Below, piece by piece: positions 1 to 7,676 of a stretch of DNA of 10,442 nucleotides. This DNA is from Pseudomonadota bacterium (lineage in GTDB: Bacteria > Desulfobacterota > Syntrophobacteria > Syntrophobacterales > Syntrophobacteraceae), in contig JAEZXS010000122.1 in assembly GCA_023442755.1 (NCBI GenBank), positions 1-10,442 of the forward strand, given 5' to 3'. How positions within the stretch are numbered: the first letter of the stretch is position 1; each line of letters starts with the position of its first letter. The notes under the pieces are model-generated. The model did no database searches, was not told where the DNA came from, and saw only the letters and a program-made list of their open reading frames with translations. Made by a program: the position numbers and the translations under genes.

Positions 1-749
1 ATTCTGAAAGCGGAATAGCTGAAATACGGCTTTCGAGAAAAACGACGCAAGCATTTTACAGCGGCGAACAGCGGGTGCGTTCCGAGCGAGTAATCCATGA
101 ATCCCTCGCGTATGGCCCTGTGCAGGATCTTTCTCAAAGTGGGCAGGCTGTGGTGATATACGGGCAGATCGACAAAAGCCCGGACGTCCCAACCCTGCAT
201 CCTGGCCATTATTTCCGCCAGCCAATCCTCACCGCCGTTCTCAAGAGGCCTGTGCCCTCCGATGCCCTCGTAGCACTCTCGCCTGAACATTTGGACCGCT
301 CCGGCCACGGATCGGGGATTGTTGTCCACGCGGCTCCGAAATACCCCGTTTACCGGCTCGCATACATACCCCCCGGCCAATCCCAGCCGAGGTCGGCTAA
401 CAAACCGGTCCAGCAGGCTCTCGAAATAGTCGGGCAGGAAAGTAACGTCAGCATCCAGTACGCAGATGAAATCAAAACCGGCGCCTCTCAGTTGCTCATA
501 GCCCAGGGTAAGAGCGGCCACTTTGGAGCAAAAGCCGGCAGAGAGCGGATCCCTCTCCCTGCGCACGAACTGGATAAAAGGGTGTGTTACAGCACAATCC
601 AATACTATTCGGTCGGTGTCGTCGTCAGAGCCGTCACTCACTATCACCCATCTTACCGGATGAATTGTCTGGGACGCAACTGAATCAACAGTATCGCGGA
701 TACGTTCGGCGCCGTTCCATACGGCCGTAATAAGTACGTAATCGTGCAT
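1..749 (-). CDS. Glycosyltransferase family 2 (GT-A fold), 3' end cut by window edge
   Basis: Read on the minus strand, an open frame starts at ATG 749-747 and stays open for 249 codons to the window edge, so the C-terminus is missing. The N-terminus (MHDYVLITAVWNGAERI) is the nucleotide-binding start of a GT2 enzyme. It is followed by SDGSDDDT (residues 38-45), a DAD metal-binding motif (99-101, in CVLDADVTFLPDY) and GGEDW (172-176), which matches the usual ED acceptor/catalytic-base region. Such enzymes transfer a sugar from a nucleotide sugar to a growing lipid-linked glycan on the cytoplasmic side of the inner membrane; donor and acceptor cannot be read here. The ATG lies 4 nt after the stop of the preceding GT2 gene, so the two are surely co-transcribed. 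No strong Shine-Dalgarno is visible, and translational coupling is likely. Family is firm; specificity unknown. Confidence 0.9.
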   Translation of the reverse strand, partial: MHDYVLITAVWNGAERIRDTVDSVASQTIHPVRWVIVSDGSDDDTDRIVLDCAVTHPFIQFVRRERDPLSAGFCSKVAALTLGYEQLRGAGFDFICVLDADVTFLPDYFESLLDRFVSRPRLGLAGGYVCEPVNGVFRSRVDNNPRSVAGAVQMFRRECYEGIGGHRPLENGGEDWLAEIMARMQGWDVRAFVDLPVYHHSLPTLRKILHRAIREGFMDYSLGTHPLFAAVKCLRRFSRKPYFSYSAFR

Positions 750-753
750 AACG

Positions 754-1686
754 CTAGTTGGAGTCCAATGCAAAAGGAAGCTTCATACATTTCCTGTGGG
801 CCTTGATTCGCAGCAGGGCCCCTTCCCGTTTCCCCGGAGGAAGTATCCGGGATTTCAGCGCAAATCCAAGGATCCGGCTTATATGGTATAAATAGAAAAA
901 GAGCAGGAAGGCGGCCTGCCGCGGTAGCGAATGGTGCTTCTTCCAGTATTTGATTTTAGAACGGTAAAGCTCCACGAAGAACCTTCCGGGGTCCTTGGAT
1001 GAACTGGCTCCGTGATGGTGTATGATCGAGGCATCCGGCGAAAAGACGATTTCCCATCCTTTATCCCTGAACCTTCTGCACAGATCGGTTTCTTCGGAAT
1101 AAATAAAAAAGCGCTCATCGAAACAGCCCGACTCCTCGAGAGCCTGCCGCCTAACAAATAGGAAGCATCCCACAAGAGAGTCCACCGAAATAAGCTTGTC
1201 GTGAGCGAATTCGGTCATGTGCTCCCGGCAGCGGCCCAATTTACCGCCCCAAAGAGGTCCGGCCAAATCGCAGAATGCCGTCATGGGTGATGGGAACTTT
1301 CTGCACGAGTCCTGCACCGTTAAATCCGGCTTTAGCACCCTGGGCCCCACTATGCCAACCGAAGGATGTTGATCCATAAAGTCGCATAATTTGGCGAGGC
1401 AGTCCCCCAATACGACAACATCCGAATTGACAAAGCATAGATACCGGCCGGAACTTTTCTGTATGCCTAAGTTATTCGCCTTGGCAAAGCCGAGATTTTC
1501 TTTATTGGGAATCAGGCAGACTTCAGGAAAGTGCTCTCGGATGAATTCGACGGAACCGTCCTGAGAGCCGTTATCCACAACCAGTATCTCTAATCGGCCC
1601 TGAAATCCGGACTTTTTCAGCGAAAGGATACACTGAACGAGCAGGTCCTTCGTATTCCAGTTGACTATTATTGCAGATATATCCAT
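754..1686 (-). CDS. Glycosyltransferase family 2, rhamnosyltransferase-like (COG1216 type)
   Basis: A complete 310-residue GT2 protein, normal length for this group. It begins MDISAIIVNWNTKDLL, typical of WbbL/RfbN-like rhamnosyltransferases. It then has VVDNGSQDGS (37-46), NLGFAKANN (64-72), a metal-binding NSD in CFVNSDVVV (87-89), GCFLFVRR (173-180) and the acceptor-side FFIYSEETDL (193-202). HHHGASSS follows near 223-230, and the tail is rich in basic and aromatic residues and may contact the membrane. It probably adds one sugar of the repeat unit from a nucleotide donor; rhamnose is plausible only by family resemblance. It follows the pyruvyl transferase gene after an 82-nt spacer, in which I see no terminator. 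The ATG has an AT-rich leader without a clear ribosome binding site. The next GT2 starts 4 nt downstream. Confidence 0.93.
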   Translation of the reverse strand: MDISAIIVNWNTKDLLVQCILSLKKSGFQGRLEILVVDNGSQDGSVEFIREHFPEVCLIPNKENLGFAKANNLGIQKSSGRYLCFVNSDVVVLGDCLAKLCDFMDQHPSVGIVGPRVLKPDLTVQDSCRKFPSPMTAFCDLAGPLWGGKLGRCREHMTEFAHDKLISVDSLVGCFLFVRRQALEESGCFDERFFIYSEETDLCRRFRDKGWEIVFSPDASIIHHHGASSSKDPGRFFVELYRSKIKYWKKHHSLPRQAAFLLFFYLYHISRILGFALKSRILPPGKREGALLRIKAHRKCMKLPFALDSN

Positions 1687-1768
1687 AAAGTTTATTCAGG
1701 CCGCCGAAAGAGGTCCGGGTGAGAAAGCGCCATGAAGGGAAGGTTTCGGTACAACAGCACCTGTATCG

Positions 1769-3079
1769 TCAGTCGCCCGCGGGCCGGTCCGTCCGACTGG
1801 GGCCCATCAATTCCCGGAAAGTCTTGAAAACCGCATCTTGAGCCATCTGAATTCCGGACTTGCACGCCTGCCTCTCCTCCTCACGGTTTCCAAAACGCAG
1901 CAGGATTTCATCGATACACTTCTCTGCATCGTCGAAACGCGCGTCGAAGACCATGTGCCCCATACCGACCGAGTCGAAAACACCTTTAAACTTGTGGCTG
2001 TAGGCCACACCTGCGGTGGGGATGCCTTGGGAAATCGCAGCGATGCACGCATGCATGCGCGACCCGATGAAAAAGTCGCAAAGCCCGATGATCCATTTCA
2101 GCTCCGACTGGTTCTTGTTGCCTTGAAGAACGTGGACCCGATCGCCATATTCCGGCGCGAACAGACGAGCTATTTCCATGCATGCGCAGGGATCGCTTTC
2201 AACACCTTCGGGAACGAGCGTGTGGGGAATGAGGAGCAACTCTGCGTCGGTGTCGCGGAGGAATCTGCGCGTCAAATCCCCGGCAAACTCCTTATAGTCA
2301 AACCGCAGGTCGAACATGTTGTTCCTCGTGTAGCCGCCGTTGTAGAGAAGTCCGCTGATGTTGAAGCCCACCACTGGACGACCGGATCGTTTCTCCAAAC
2401 CGGGGGAGATTTCGAGACGGGCGGGTTTTACCGCATCCAGGGTGAACGCGACGTCCGGACAGAAATTAACTCTTTTTCCGGCTGCATGTCTGCCCAGCAT
2501 CCGCTTCACCGTCCCGATTCCATTTCTGTCCCTGCAAAGTATCCGGGACGCTCTCTTCATGATCCACCGGGCCGTCAGTTCCGAAATGCTGGAATTATAG
2601 GGACCGTAGGTCTGCGGCAGCAGCACGAGTTCCTTCCCGAGCAGCAACACTATTATGCAGGGTAACGAACCTGCCAGAAAGCGAAAGATGCCGTATATAT
2701 CGCTGAAGCTGTCCCCTCCGCGAATATCGCCGATCACGGCGCATTCGTTCAACCTGGCCAGGCGCGGCGACAGCCTGGCGATTTTCGCCCGAATGGAACT
2801 CACGGGAAACAGTCTGAAAAGACATGCCATGAAGAATATGGCGAGCACATTCTCCCTCGGGTGAGCCAATGGAAATTGCCTGAAATTCAAGATCTCCAAT
2901 CTGACAGGCCGGCCATCGATTTTCAGTTCGCAGTAACCTGGGGCACGGCGGCCCAGAAACGCAAAAACCCGAGCATCCGGGTCGGCACTCACAATCAGCT
3001 TAACCAGGGAGTTCGACAGCGCGGCAACTCCCTTGTTCATGTTTTCGGGATCAGCTCCCATTATACAATGGCTAGCCAA
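1769..3079 (-). CDS. Polysaccharide pyruvyl transferase family protein (WcaK/CsaB-like)
   Basis: A 436-residue protein of the polysaccharide pyruvyl transferase family (PF04230), which adds ketal-linked pyruvate from phosphoenolpyruvate to a sugar and makes the glycan acidic. Hallmarks in order: an N-terminal strand ending in GADPENMNKG (8-17; NKG in place of the common NxGD), IGDIRGGDSFSD (116-127), LPQTYGP (154-160), CPDVAF (207-212), IPHTLVPEG (284-292), and the C-terminal GSRMHACIAAISQG (339-352) with SHKFKG (361-366). The start is TTG at 3079-3077. An in-frame TGA lies just upstream (3097-3095), and a good ribosome binding site (GGGAGGT, 3089-3083) sits 3 nt before the TTG. The internal ATG at 3061 is too far from that site and would remove part of the first beta strand. 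The gene overlaps the end of the upstream deacetylase by 8 nt. Some members of this family have other roles, so pyruvylation is likely but not proven. Confidence 0.9.
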   Translation of the reverse strand: MASHCIMGADPENMNKGVAALSNSLVKLIVSADPDARVFAFLGRRAPGYCELKIDGRPVRLEILNFRQFPLAHPRENVLAIFFMACLFRLFPVSSIRAKIARLSPRLARLNECAVIGDIRGGDSFSDIYGIFRFLAGSLPCIIVLLLGKELVLLPQTYGPYNSSISELTARWIMKRASRILCRDRNGIGTVKRMLGRHAAGKRVNFCPDVAFTLDAVKPARLEISPGLEKRSGRPVVGFNISGLLYNGGYTRNNMFDLRFDYKEFAGDLTRRFLRDTDAELLLIPHTLVPEGVESDPCACMEIARLFAPEYGDRVHVLQGNKNQSELKWIIGLCDFFIGSRMHACIAAISQGIPTAGVAYSHKFKGVFDSVGMGHMVFDARFDDAEKCIDEILLRFGNREEERQACKSGIQMAQDAVFKTFRELMGPSRTDRPAGD

Positions 3080-3947
3080 CGGACCTCCCGGTTCTCATAG
3101 CAAGGCGCTTATAGATGGACTGAAAATAATAGATGGGGTCGTAGCCTCCCTCCATCTTGGCTTCCAGAGAGAGTGCATCATCGTGCGTGTTGACGGGAAT
3201 CCGTCTCAAGGCAAGAAGATCGCTGCCTGGAGTGTAGGAACCTATCATGGTGGTGACGCCAATGCTGTAGCCGATTTCCACCATCAACTCTCTTAAGAGT
3301 TTTAGAAAACTTCTGTCCGTCGACGATGGGAACGCATAGGGGTAGGAAAACGAAAACACCGGCAACCCGATCTCATTTTCAATAAGTTCTTTTGAAATCC
3401 TCAACTCATTCTCGAGCGCCTGGGCAGACCCCATCCTCAACTCTGCATGATTATGGCTGTGCGACCCGAAACAAACGCCGTCGCGGGACAGTTCCCGAAC
3501 CTCGTTCCAGTCCAGGCAAGGTCTGTTTTTAAAAGACTTTCTGGGCGGCCCCATATACCCGGTCGGGAGAAAAACGGTTGCCGGAACGTTGTACTCTCTG
3601 AGAACGGGGAGTGCGTTCGTCCGAAAATCATGAAAACCATCATCGAAAGTCACGACGAAATACTTCTTTCGCGAACCGGCCAGATCGAGGACCGGCAGAT
3701 CATGGAGGTTGCAAGGTACGTAGCCTTTTTCCGTCAAAAACCGCATCTGCTGTTCGAAGACCGAGGGATAAGTGTTGGTCTCGAAATAGGACAGTACCCG
3801 CTTTCGCTGCTCCCAGGAAATGCTGTGATACATGAGGATAGGAACTCGGAGCCTCGGATATCTCGCCCTTAGGATCGCTTTAGCTATGAGACGGCTCAGA
3901 AGGCGGTCGGGCTGAATCTTTTGCGCTAACGAAACTTTTGTATACAT
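3072..3947 (-). CDS. Polysaccharide deacetylase, NodB homology domain (CE4), canonical
   Basis: A metal-dependent sugar N- or O-deacetylase of carbohydrate esterase family 4. With the start chosen here it has 291 residues. Key motifs: MYHSI (39-43), TFDDG (100-104; catalytic-base Asp plus metal-ligand Asp), SHSHNH (162-167; H163 and H167 as the paired metal-binding histidines), FSYPYAFP (200-207) and LRRIPV (247-252). The N-terminus is rich in Arg/Lys with no clear signal peptide, common for the EPS-cluster members of this family. The frame extends upstream to TTG 4001 and ATG 3998, but those starts overlap the preceding GT4 gene by 35-38 nt and have no ribosome binding site. ATG 3947 lies 16 nt after the GT4 stop, behind a purine-rich GAAAGAGA, so I prefer it. 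Likely removes acetyl groups from the cluster's glycan. Family firm, substrate unknown. Confidence 0.9.
   Translation of the reverse strand: MYTKVSLAQKIQPDRLLSRLIAKAILRARYPRLRVPILMYHSISWEQRKRVLSYFETNTYPSVFEQQMRFLTEKGYVPCNLHDLPVLDLAGSRKKYFVVTFDDGFHDFRTNALPVLREYNVPATVFLPTGYMGPPRKSFKNRPCLDWNEVRELSRDGVCFGSHSHNHAELRMGSAQALENELRISKELIENEIGLPVFSFSYPYAFPSSTDRSFLKLLRELMVEIGYSIGVTTMIGSYTPGSDLLALRRIPVNTHDDALSLEAKMEGGYDPIYYFQSIYKRLAMRTGRSVG
3080..3089 (-). promoter_or_regulatory. Shine-Dalgarno that decides a TTG start
   Basis: On the minus strand the bases just before TTG 3079 read GGGAGGTCCG, a near-consensus anti-16S match 3-4 nt from the TTG. It lies inside the last codons of the upstream deacetylase gene. 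It supports TTG as the start of the pyruvyl transferase over the ATG 18 nt further in, where the spacing would be about 22 nt. Confidence 0.65.
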
Positions 3948-3963
3948 TCTCTTTCGGGGATAT

Positions 3964-5139
3964 TTAGCCTGGAATCGCCGATTTGTTGAAAATACCATCA
4001 ATCATGGCAAAGTACCCAAATTTCCTTTTGTCCCACCGGAACTCCTCGACGAATGCCATGGCATTGGCGGCAAGTCGCAGGCGAAGCTCTTCATTTTTCG
4101 CCAGTAATACGAGTGATTGGGCAAGTTCCTGTACGTTTTCCGGCTCAAAGTATTTGACGATTGAATCGTTGAAGTAGAATTGGTCTATTTTCGTCCTGGA
4201 CAACAGGATCGGCACTCCCAGCGCCATGAACTCGAAGACCTTGGTGCTGAATGCTTCGCCACCAAAAGAGTCGTTCCTTTTCGGAACAATGCCGAGAGAT
4301 GCCCCGGCCATTTTTTCGACGATCCGGTCGAGCGGCAGCGGATCCATTAATAATACGCTCTTGCCCATGTCCAGCTCGGTTATCAAGGCTCCAAGCGCTT
4401 TTTTCTCCGGACCGGCCCCATAGATGTGGAACTCGGCCTCGGGAAGCTCCTTCCGGGCAATCGCAAAAGCCTTTATCGCGATATCCAGCCCCTGGTGCCA
4501 GTTAAGCGATCCGGGATAAATGGCCATGAATTTGCCGCTCTTCTCCTCGGCCCTGGAGCGGAAAAACAGCCTGTCCGGATAATTCAGGAAGGTGCAGCAC
4601 TTCCCATGGGACGCGGAACGCGAGATGAGTCGTTCTTCCCAAAGGTGATTGGAAATAATTACTCTGTCCGAAAACCTGATGCACATCTTCTCTATAAATT
4701 CCAGCGCGCGATATGAGAAGCTCTGTTGGTTCACTCCAAACTTGGCTGCGTAGAATTCGGGGACAAGATCGTGGATATCCAGGATGATTCCAGCACCGGT
4801 TATTTTGGGCAGCAGCGCCGCAAAGACTTCGAAATCCGGAACGGAGTGCACATGAACCAGGTCGTATTGTTCAGCCAAGTGTTTCCGCGAGACGAATAAC
4901 CAGGATTTTACGAGAAACTTCAAGACGCGGTATAGATAGGAATATTTATTTTTCTCGTTGAGCACCCGTTCCTGGATGCGGTAAATGTTCACCCCGTTCA
5001 CCATCTCGAAGGCAGGCAGAAAATTATGCCTCAACGCCACGACGTCGACTCGGTCCCCTCTGCTCGCAAGGGCCTCCGCATAACGGCGCACGCGCGCATC
5101 TTCCTCATAAAAAGTATATGCTACCATACACACGTTCAT
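3964..5139 (-). CDS. Glycosyltransferase family 4 (GT-B fold)
   Basis: A 391-residue GT4-type retaining glycosyltransferase of usual length. The N-terminal acceptor domain begins MNVCMVAYTFYEEDARVRR, with DLVHVHSVPDFEVF (93-106) and ILDIHDLVPEF (119-129). The C-terminal donor domain shows YPGSLNWHQGLDIAIKAF (208-225), FHIYGAGPEKKAL (237-249) and the EX7E signature, E295 and E303 within GGEAFSTKVFEFMALG, which binds the nucleotide-sugar phosphate and ribose. It presumably extends the lipid-linked repeat unit in the cytoplasm; its donor cannot be read. It begins 22 nt after the stop of the divergent deacetylase gene, behind only a weak GAGAA ribosome-binding-like stretch. It lies between the two deacetylase genes, consistent with one operon. 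The start ATG aligns with the first beta strand, so it is secure. Confidence 0.94.
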   Translation of the reverse strand: MNVCMVAYTFYEEDARVRRYAEALASRGDRVDVVALRHNFLPAFEMVNGVNIYRIQERVLNEKNKYSYLYRVLKFLVKSWLFVSRKHLAEQYDLVHVHSVPDFEVFAALLPKITGAGIILDIHDLVPEFYAAKFGVNQQSFSYRALEFIEKMCIRFSDRVIISNHLWEERLISRSASHGKCCTFLNYPDRLFFRSRAEEKSGKFMAIYPGSLNWHQGLDIAIKAFAIARKELPEAEFHIYGAGPEKKALGALITELDMGKSVLLMDPLPLDRIVEKMAGASLGIVPKRNDSFGGEAFSTKVFEFMALGVPILLSRTKIDQFYFNDSIVKYFEPENVQELAQSLVLLAKNEELRLRLAANAMAFVEEFRWDKRKFGYFAMIDGIFNKSAIPG

Positions 5140-5161
5140 AAGGCGTTCTCGAATCAGCTAT

Positions 5162-6100
5162 TTAAGAGCGGGACGTTTCACTTGAGAACAGTCTGGCCCA
5201 AAACCGGGCAATGTCACGCGGGAGGCAATGCCAGTACTGACCCTCATAGGCAGACTTGATGTGTTCCAAAAACTCGCGGTAGAACCCGACATCGTATTCG
5301 GAGTACGGGGTTCTCCTCCCCTCGAAGTTCATATAGTCGGGATGAGTGACCATTAGGGCCATACCGCCATTGGAGATTATCCACTTCAGCTTCTCCATCC
5401 AGACGTCCAGCGTCTGGTGTCGCATGATCACAAAAAGCGTAAAGTCCTGGGGAAGCGTGTAAGGCAATTCCACGTACCCACGCCGCCGCGCCTGATCGTA
5501 TACATACATGGGGAAAACCGTATGGACGCCATCGGGCTGCGGTTCAAAAGGATCCATGTCGAAGGTCGAAGCATCGTATTCGATGTCGAGGTCGTGCATC
5601 CAGTCGAGGTTGTGAAACATGGAGGGAGATCGAAAACCAACCGCATTCCAGTCCCCGAGTGTTTTGTTGATCAGTTCGGCCTGCCGGGTAAATTCCGCCC
5701 GGGAATGAAACAGTGAACTGTTATGATGCAACCCGTGCACACCTACCTCAAAGCCTCGCTCCGTCAATTCCTTTCGAATCTCAGGGGAAACAGTGTAGCC
5801 GCAGGCCACGAAATTGAATGCGGACCTGAAGCCCAGACTCTCCTCTATTTCCATGAGCCGAACGGACCTGTCGAGACCTTTTTGCGTTTCGATATCATGA
5901 GTCAGAACAAGAGCGAATTTTTTTCCTTCCGGCCATCCCGGCCACCCTGGAGGCAATTTCGCATTCAGCTCATACTTTGGCCACGAGTTCGACCATTGCC
6001 CCCATTTGGACATCACCAGTCTTCTTCTGAGCGCCAACTGAAGCCGCCGTGGAATTATCCGCTTGGCAAAGTAATAGAGACGAATCTTGTAATTCACCAT
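5162..6100 (-). CDS. Polysaccharide deacetylase family protein, divergent (D-x-E motif)
   Basis: A 312-residue NodB-fold protein. The catalytic region is ALVLTHDIETQKG (63-75), where the canonical TFDDG is replaced by THDIE, a D-x-E variant also found in some EPS-associated deacetylases. Later motifs are GVHGLHHNSS (120-129; H122 and H126 as metal ligands), GFRSPS (155-160), ELPYTLPQDFTLF (211-223) and VTHPDYM (251-257) with a late histidine. It probably removes acetyl groups from a glycan or lipid-linked intermediate. The frame runs upstream to 6244, but that start would overlap the FemAB-like gene by 100 nt. ATG 6100 (MVNYKIRLYYFAKRIIPRR) leaves a 44-nt spacer and gives a normal N-terminus, so I chose it. 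The N-terminus is basic and aromatic with no evident signal peptide. It is clearly different from the CE4 enzyme at 3072-3947, so the pair is not a recent duplication. Confidence 0.85.
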   Translation of the reverse strand: MVNYKIRLYYFAKRIIPRRLQLALRRRLVMSKWGQWSNSWPKYELNAKLPPGWPGWPEGKKFALVLTHDIETQKGLDRSVRLMEIEESLGFRSAFNFVACGYTVSPEIRKELTERGFEVGVHGLHHNSSLFHSRAEFTRQAELINKTLGDWNAVGFRSPSMFHNLDWMHDLDIEYDASTFDMDPFEPQPDGVHTVFPMYVYDQARRRGYVELPYTLPQDFTLFVIMRHQTLDVWMEKLKWIISNGGMALMVTHPDYMNFEGRRTPYSEYDVGFYREFLEHIKSAYEGQYWHCLPRDIARFWARLFSSETSRS

Positions 6101-6144
6101 CAAGGTGGGTCCCGAAATAGTAAATACTGCCAGGAATTGTGAAG

Positions 6145-7188
6145 TCAGCCTATATGGCGGTACAATAGCGTCCCTATGATACGAAGGAGTGAAACAGGAA
6201 ACCGCCTGAAGACGCGCATGGCCCGTGCCGTGGTATCCGGGCATTCACTGGTGAACCTGTGATGCCGCAAGTCATACCTGTAATAACATACCTGCTGCCT
6301 GACGGCCCCCCAGCCTTCTTTGAACCTGATCAGGCCGGTATTGTCCGGATCGGTCCGCCCTAAACTCAGTTCTGAAAAACCGTTTGCAGAAAACCACTTT
6401 ATGGCCTCCCACATAAGGAGATTATTCGCCCTCAACAGTTGATATTCATAGTCGGAAGCTCCATATTTGAAAATCCCATTCCGGTATGAATGAACGTATA
6501 TGGCGCCGGCGACAACCCGTCCTCGATACCGTGCAAGTGCAGTGAACCCCTTGCCCTTGGCTATAGCATGTCTGTAAAGCGCGTCGAAGAACCATTTGGG
6601 CTGAGGTGGAGCCCCATGTCTCTTTCTCGTCAGGCAATGCAGCCTATAATAGCTTTCAATGGACTCAATCGAGTTGTAAATATCAACACGAACTCCCATT
6701 CGTTCAGCTTTATGAATGTTTCGCCTGACATTCGGCAGAAGCTTATCGAAAAGTGCGGTTTCATTCGAATCCAGCATTAGAGAATGTACGGCAAAACGAC
6801 TGTATGGAGGCATTCCGTCCAGATAATTCTGCCTGCCTCTGAACTCGATGTACTTCCATCCCGCCTTCCTTCCATAATCCGCTAATTCCTCAAGAACTTC
6901 ACTAAAAGCTTTTGCATCGGAAACAAACGGATCGCAATAATCCGTAAAAGGGATGGATACTCCCCGGCTCGAAGTAAGCCGGCTTTTTACTTCCATCATG
7001 GGGACTACCGCTGACGCCTTGGAGCCCTCAAACCCGACAAAATAGAGGGGCCGGTAAGAATAGGATTCTTTGAGAACCCGGGCCCAGTTTGAAGTCAGGA
7101 AGAAGGAAGCCGCCGGGATGGAATCGATAAGATCATCCCAGCCTGGGTATTCGGTTGGATCGATTATCGCGAGGGCCGCAGACATCAT
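6145..7188 (-). CDS. FemAB-like GNAT-fold acyl/aminoacyl transferase
   Basis: A 347-residue protein with the tandem GNAT architecture of the FemAB/FemX superfamily, as found in many EPS gene clusters including exosortase-associated ones. Visible features: FFLTSNWARVLKESY (29-43), VSIPFTDYCDPF (77-88), KYIEFRGRQNY (112-122), a basic NVRRNIHKAER helix (153-163), RKRHGAPPQPKWFF (188-201), GASDYEYQLLRANNLL (243-258) and GRTDPDNTGLIRFKEGWG (277-294). Classical FemAB enzymes transfer amino acids from tRNA to peptidoglycan lipid II. The EPS-cluster versions are thought to acylate or aminoacylate an amino sugar, but their substrate is largely unknown. The start ATG overlaps the stop of the upstream acetyltransferase gene (ATGA), behind a GGAA stretch; an adjacent second ATG at 7185 is an equal alternative. 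No signal peptide, so a cytoplasmic or inner-membrane-face role is likely. Family firm, reaction inferred. Confidence 0.87.
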   Translation of the reverse strand: MMSAALAIIDPTEYPGWDDLIDSIPAASFFLTSNWARVLKESYSYRPLYFVGFEGSKASAVVPMMEVKSRLTSSRGVSIPFTDYCDPFVSDAKAFSEVLEELADYGRKAGWKYIEFRGRQNYLDGMPPYSRFAVHSLMLDSNETALFDKLLPNVRRNIHKAERMGVRVDIYNSIESIESYYRLHCLTRKRHGAPPQPKWFFDALYRHAIAKGKGFTALARYRGRVVAGAIYVHSYRNGIFKYGASDYEYQLLRANNLLMWEAIKWFSANGFSELSLGRTDPDNTGLIRFKEGWGAVRQQVCYYRYDLRHHRFTSECPDTTARAMRVFRRFPVSLLRIIGTLLYRHIG

Positions 7189-7676
7189 TTTCCGTGCGCT
7201 GTGCGCTCGTCATCCGCAAACCTGAGGACTTTGGCAGGATTCCCGGCAACAATGGCTTTGGGAGGCACATCTTTGGTAACGACCGACCCGGCGCCGACAA
7301 TCGCCCCTTCGCCTATGGTGACCCTGGCAAGTATGGTCGAATTGGTGCCGATCGACGAGCCTTTCTTTACGAGAGTCGGCTCGACCGTCCAGTCTTCTTC
7401 CGTCTGAAGGGCTCCGCCGGCGGTGGTCGCACGCGGGTAGGTGTCGTTTACGAACATGACGCCATGGCCGACAAAAACTTCATCCTCTATCGTGACTCCC
7501 TCACAGATGAACGTGTGGCTGGAGATCTTGCAATTGCGCCCCACTTTCGCATTCTTCTGTATCTCCACGAAGGCTCCGATTTTGGTCCCGTCGCCGATCT
7601 CGCAGCCATAGAGATTTATAAACCTGGAGAGCTTCACATTGGCGCCCAGTTTTACATCATCAGCGATGCAGTTCAT
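7185..7676 (-). CDS. Left-handed beta-helix (hexapeptide) N-acetyltransferase, WbpD/WlbB-like
   Basis: A 163-residue acyltransferase built almost wholly of hexapeptide repeats, such as IGDGTKIGAFVEIQ (27-40), VGRNCKISSHTFICEG (45-60), VTIEDEVFVGHGVMFVND (61-78) and IGEGAIVGAGSVVTKDVPP (121-139). It ends with AIVAGNPAKVLRF (141-153), the usual acetyl-CoA-binding end of this fold. The GHGVMFVNDTYPRA block (70-83) is typical of WbpD/WlbB enzymes, which acetylate the 3-amino group of UDP-2-acetamido-3-amino-2,3-dideoxyglucuronate, and of related nucleotide amino-sugar N-acetyltransferases. It is coupled by ATGA overlaps to the oxidoreductase upstream and the FemAB-like gene downstream. The partner oxidoreductase supports the 3-keto/3-amino sugar pathway, but the aminotransferase needed between them is not in the window. 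The exact sugar is therefore uncertain and I give no gene symbol. Confidence 0.92.
   Translation of the reverse strand: MNCIADDVKLGANVKLSRFINLYGCEIGDGTKIGAFVEIQKNAKVGRNCKISSHTFICEGVTIEDEVFVGHGVMFVNDTYPRATTAGGALQTEEDWTVEPTLVKKGSSIGTNSTILARVTIGEGAIVGAGSVVTKDVPPKAIVAGNPAKVLRFADDERTAHGK

Noticed and set aside
75..683. A 202-codon plus-strand open frame at the left edge
   Set aside because: It lies opposite the truncated GT2 gene, whose motifs (SDGSDDDT, DAD, GGEDW) are clear. The plus-strand translation has no recognisable domain.
1687..1768. Possible terminator or promoter in the 82-nt spacer before the first GT2 gene
   Set aside because: I see no hairpin with a T-run and no clear promoter boxes, and the genes on both sides fit one operon.
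1838..2665. A 275-codon plus-strand open frame
   Set aside because: It is antisense to the pyruvyl transferase gene and has no family motifs. Its length is explained by codon bias of the real gene.
3948..4001. Longer N-terminus for the canonical deacetylase (TTG 4001 or ATG 3998)
   Set aside because: It overlaps the GT4 gene by 35-38 nt without a ribosome binding site. ATG 3947 sits 16 nt after the GT4 stop behind a purine-rich stretch.
6101..6244. Longer N-terminus for the divergent deacetylase starting at 6244
   Set aside because: It would overlap the FemAB-like gene by 100 nt and add residues with no family resemblance; ATG 6100 is the better start.
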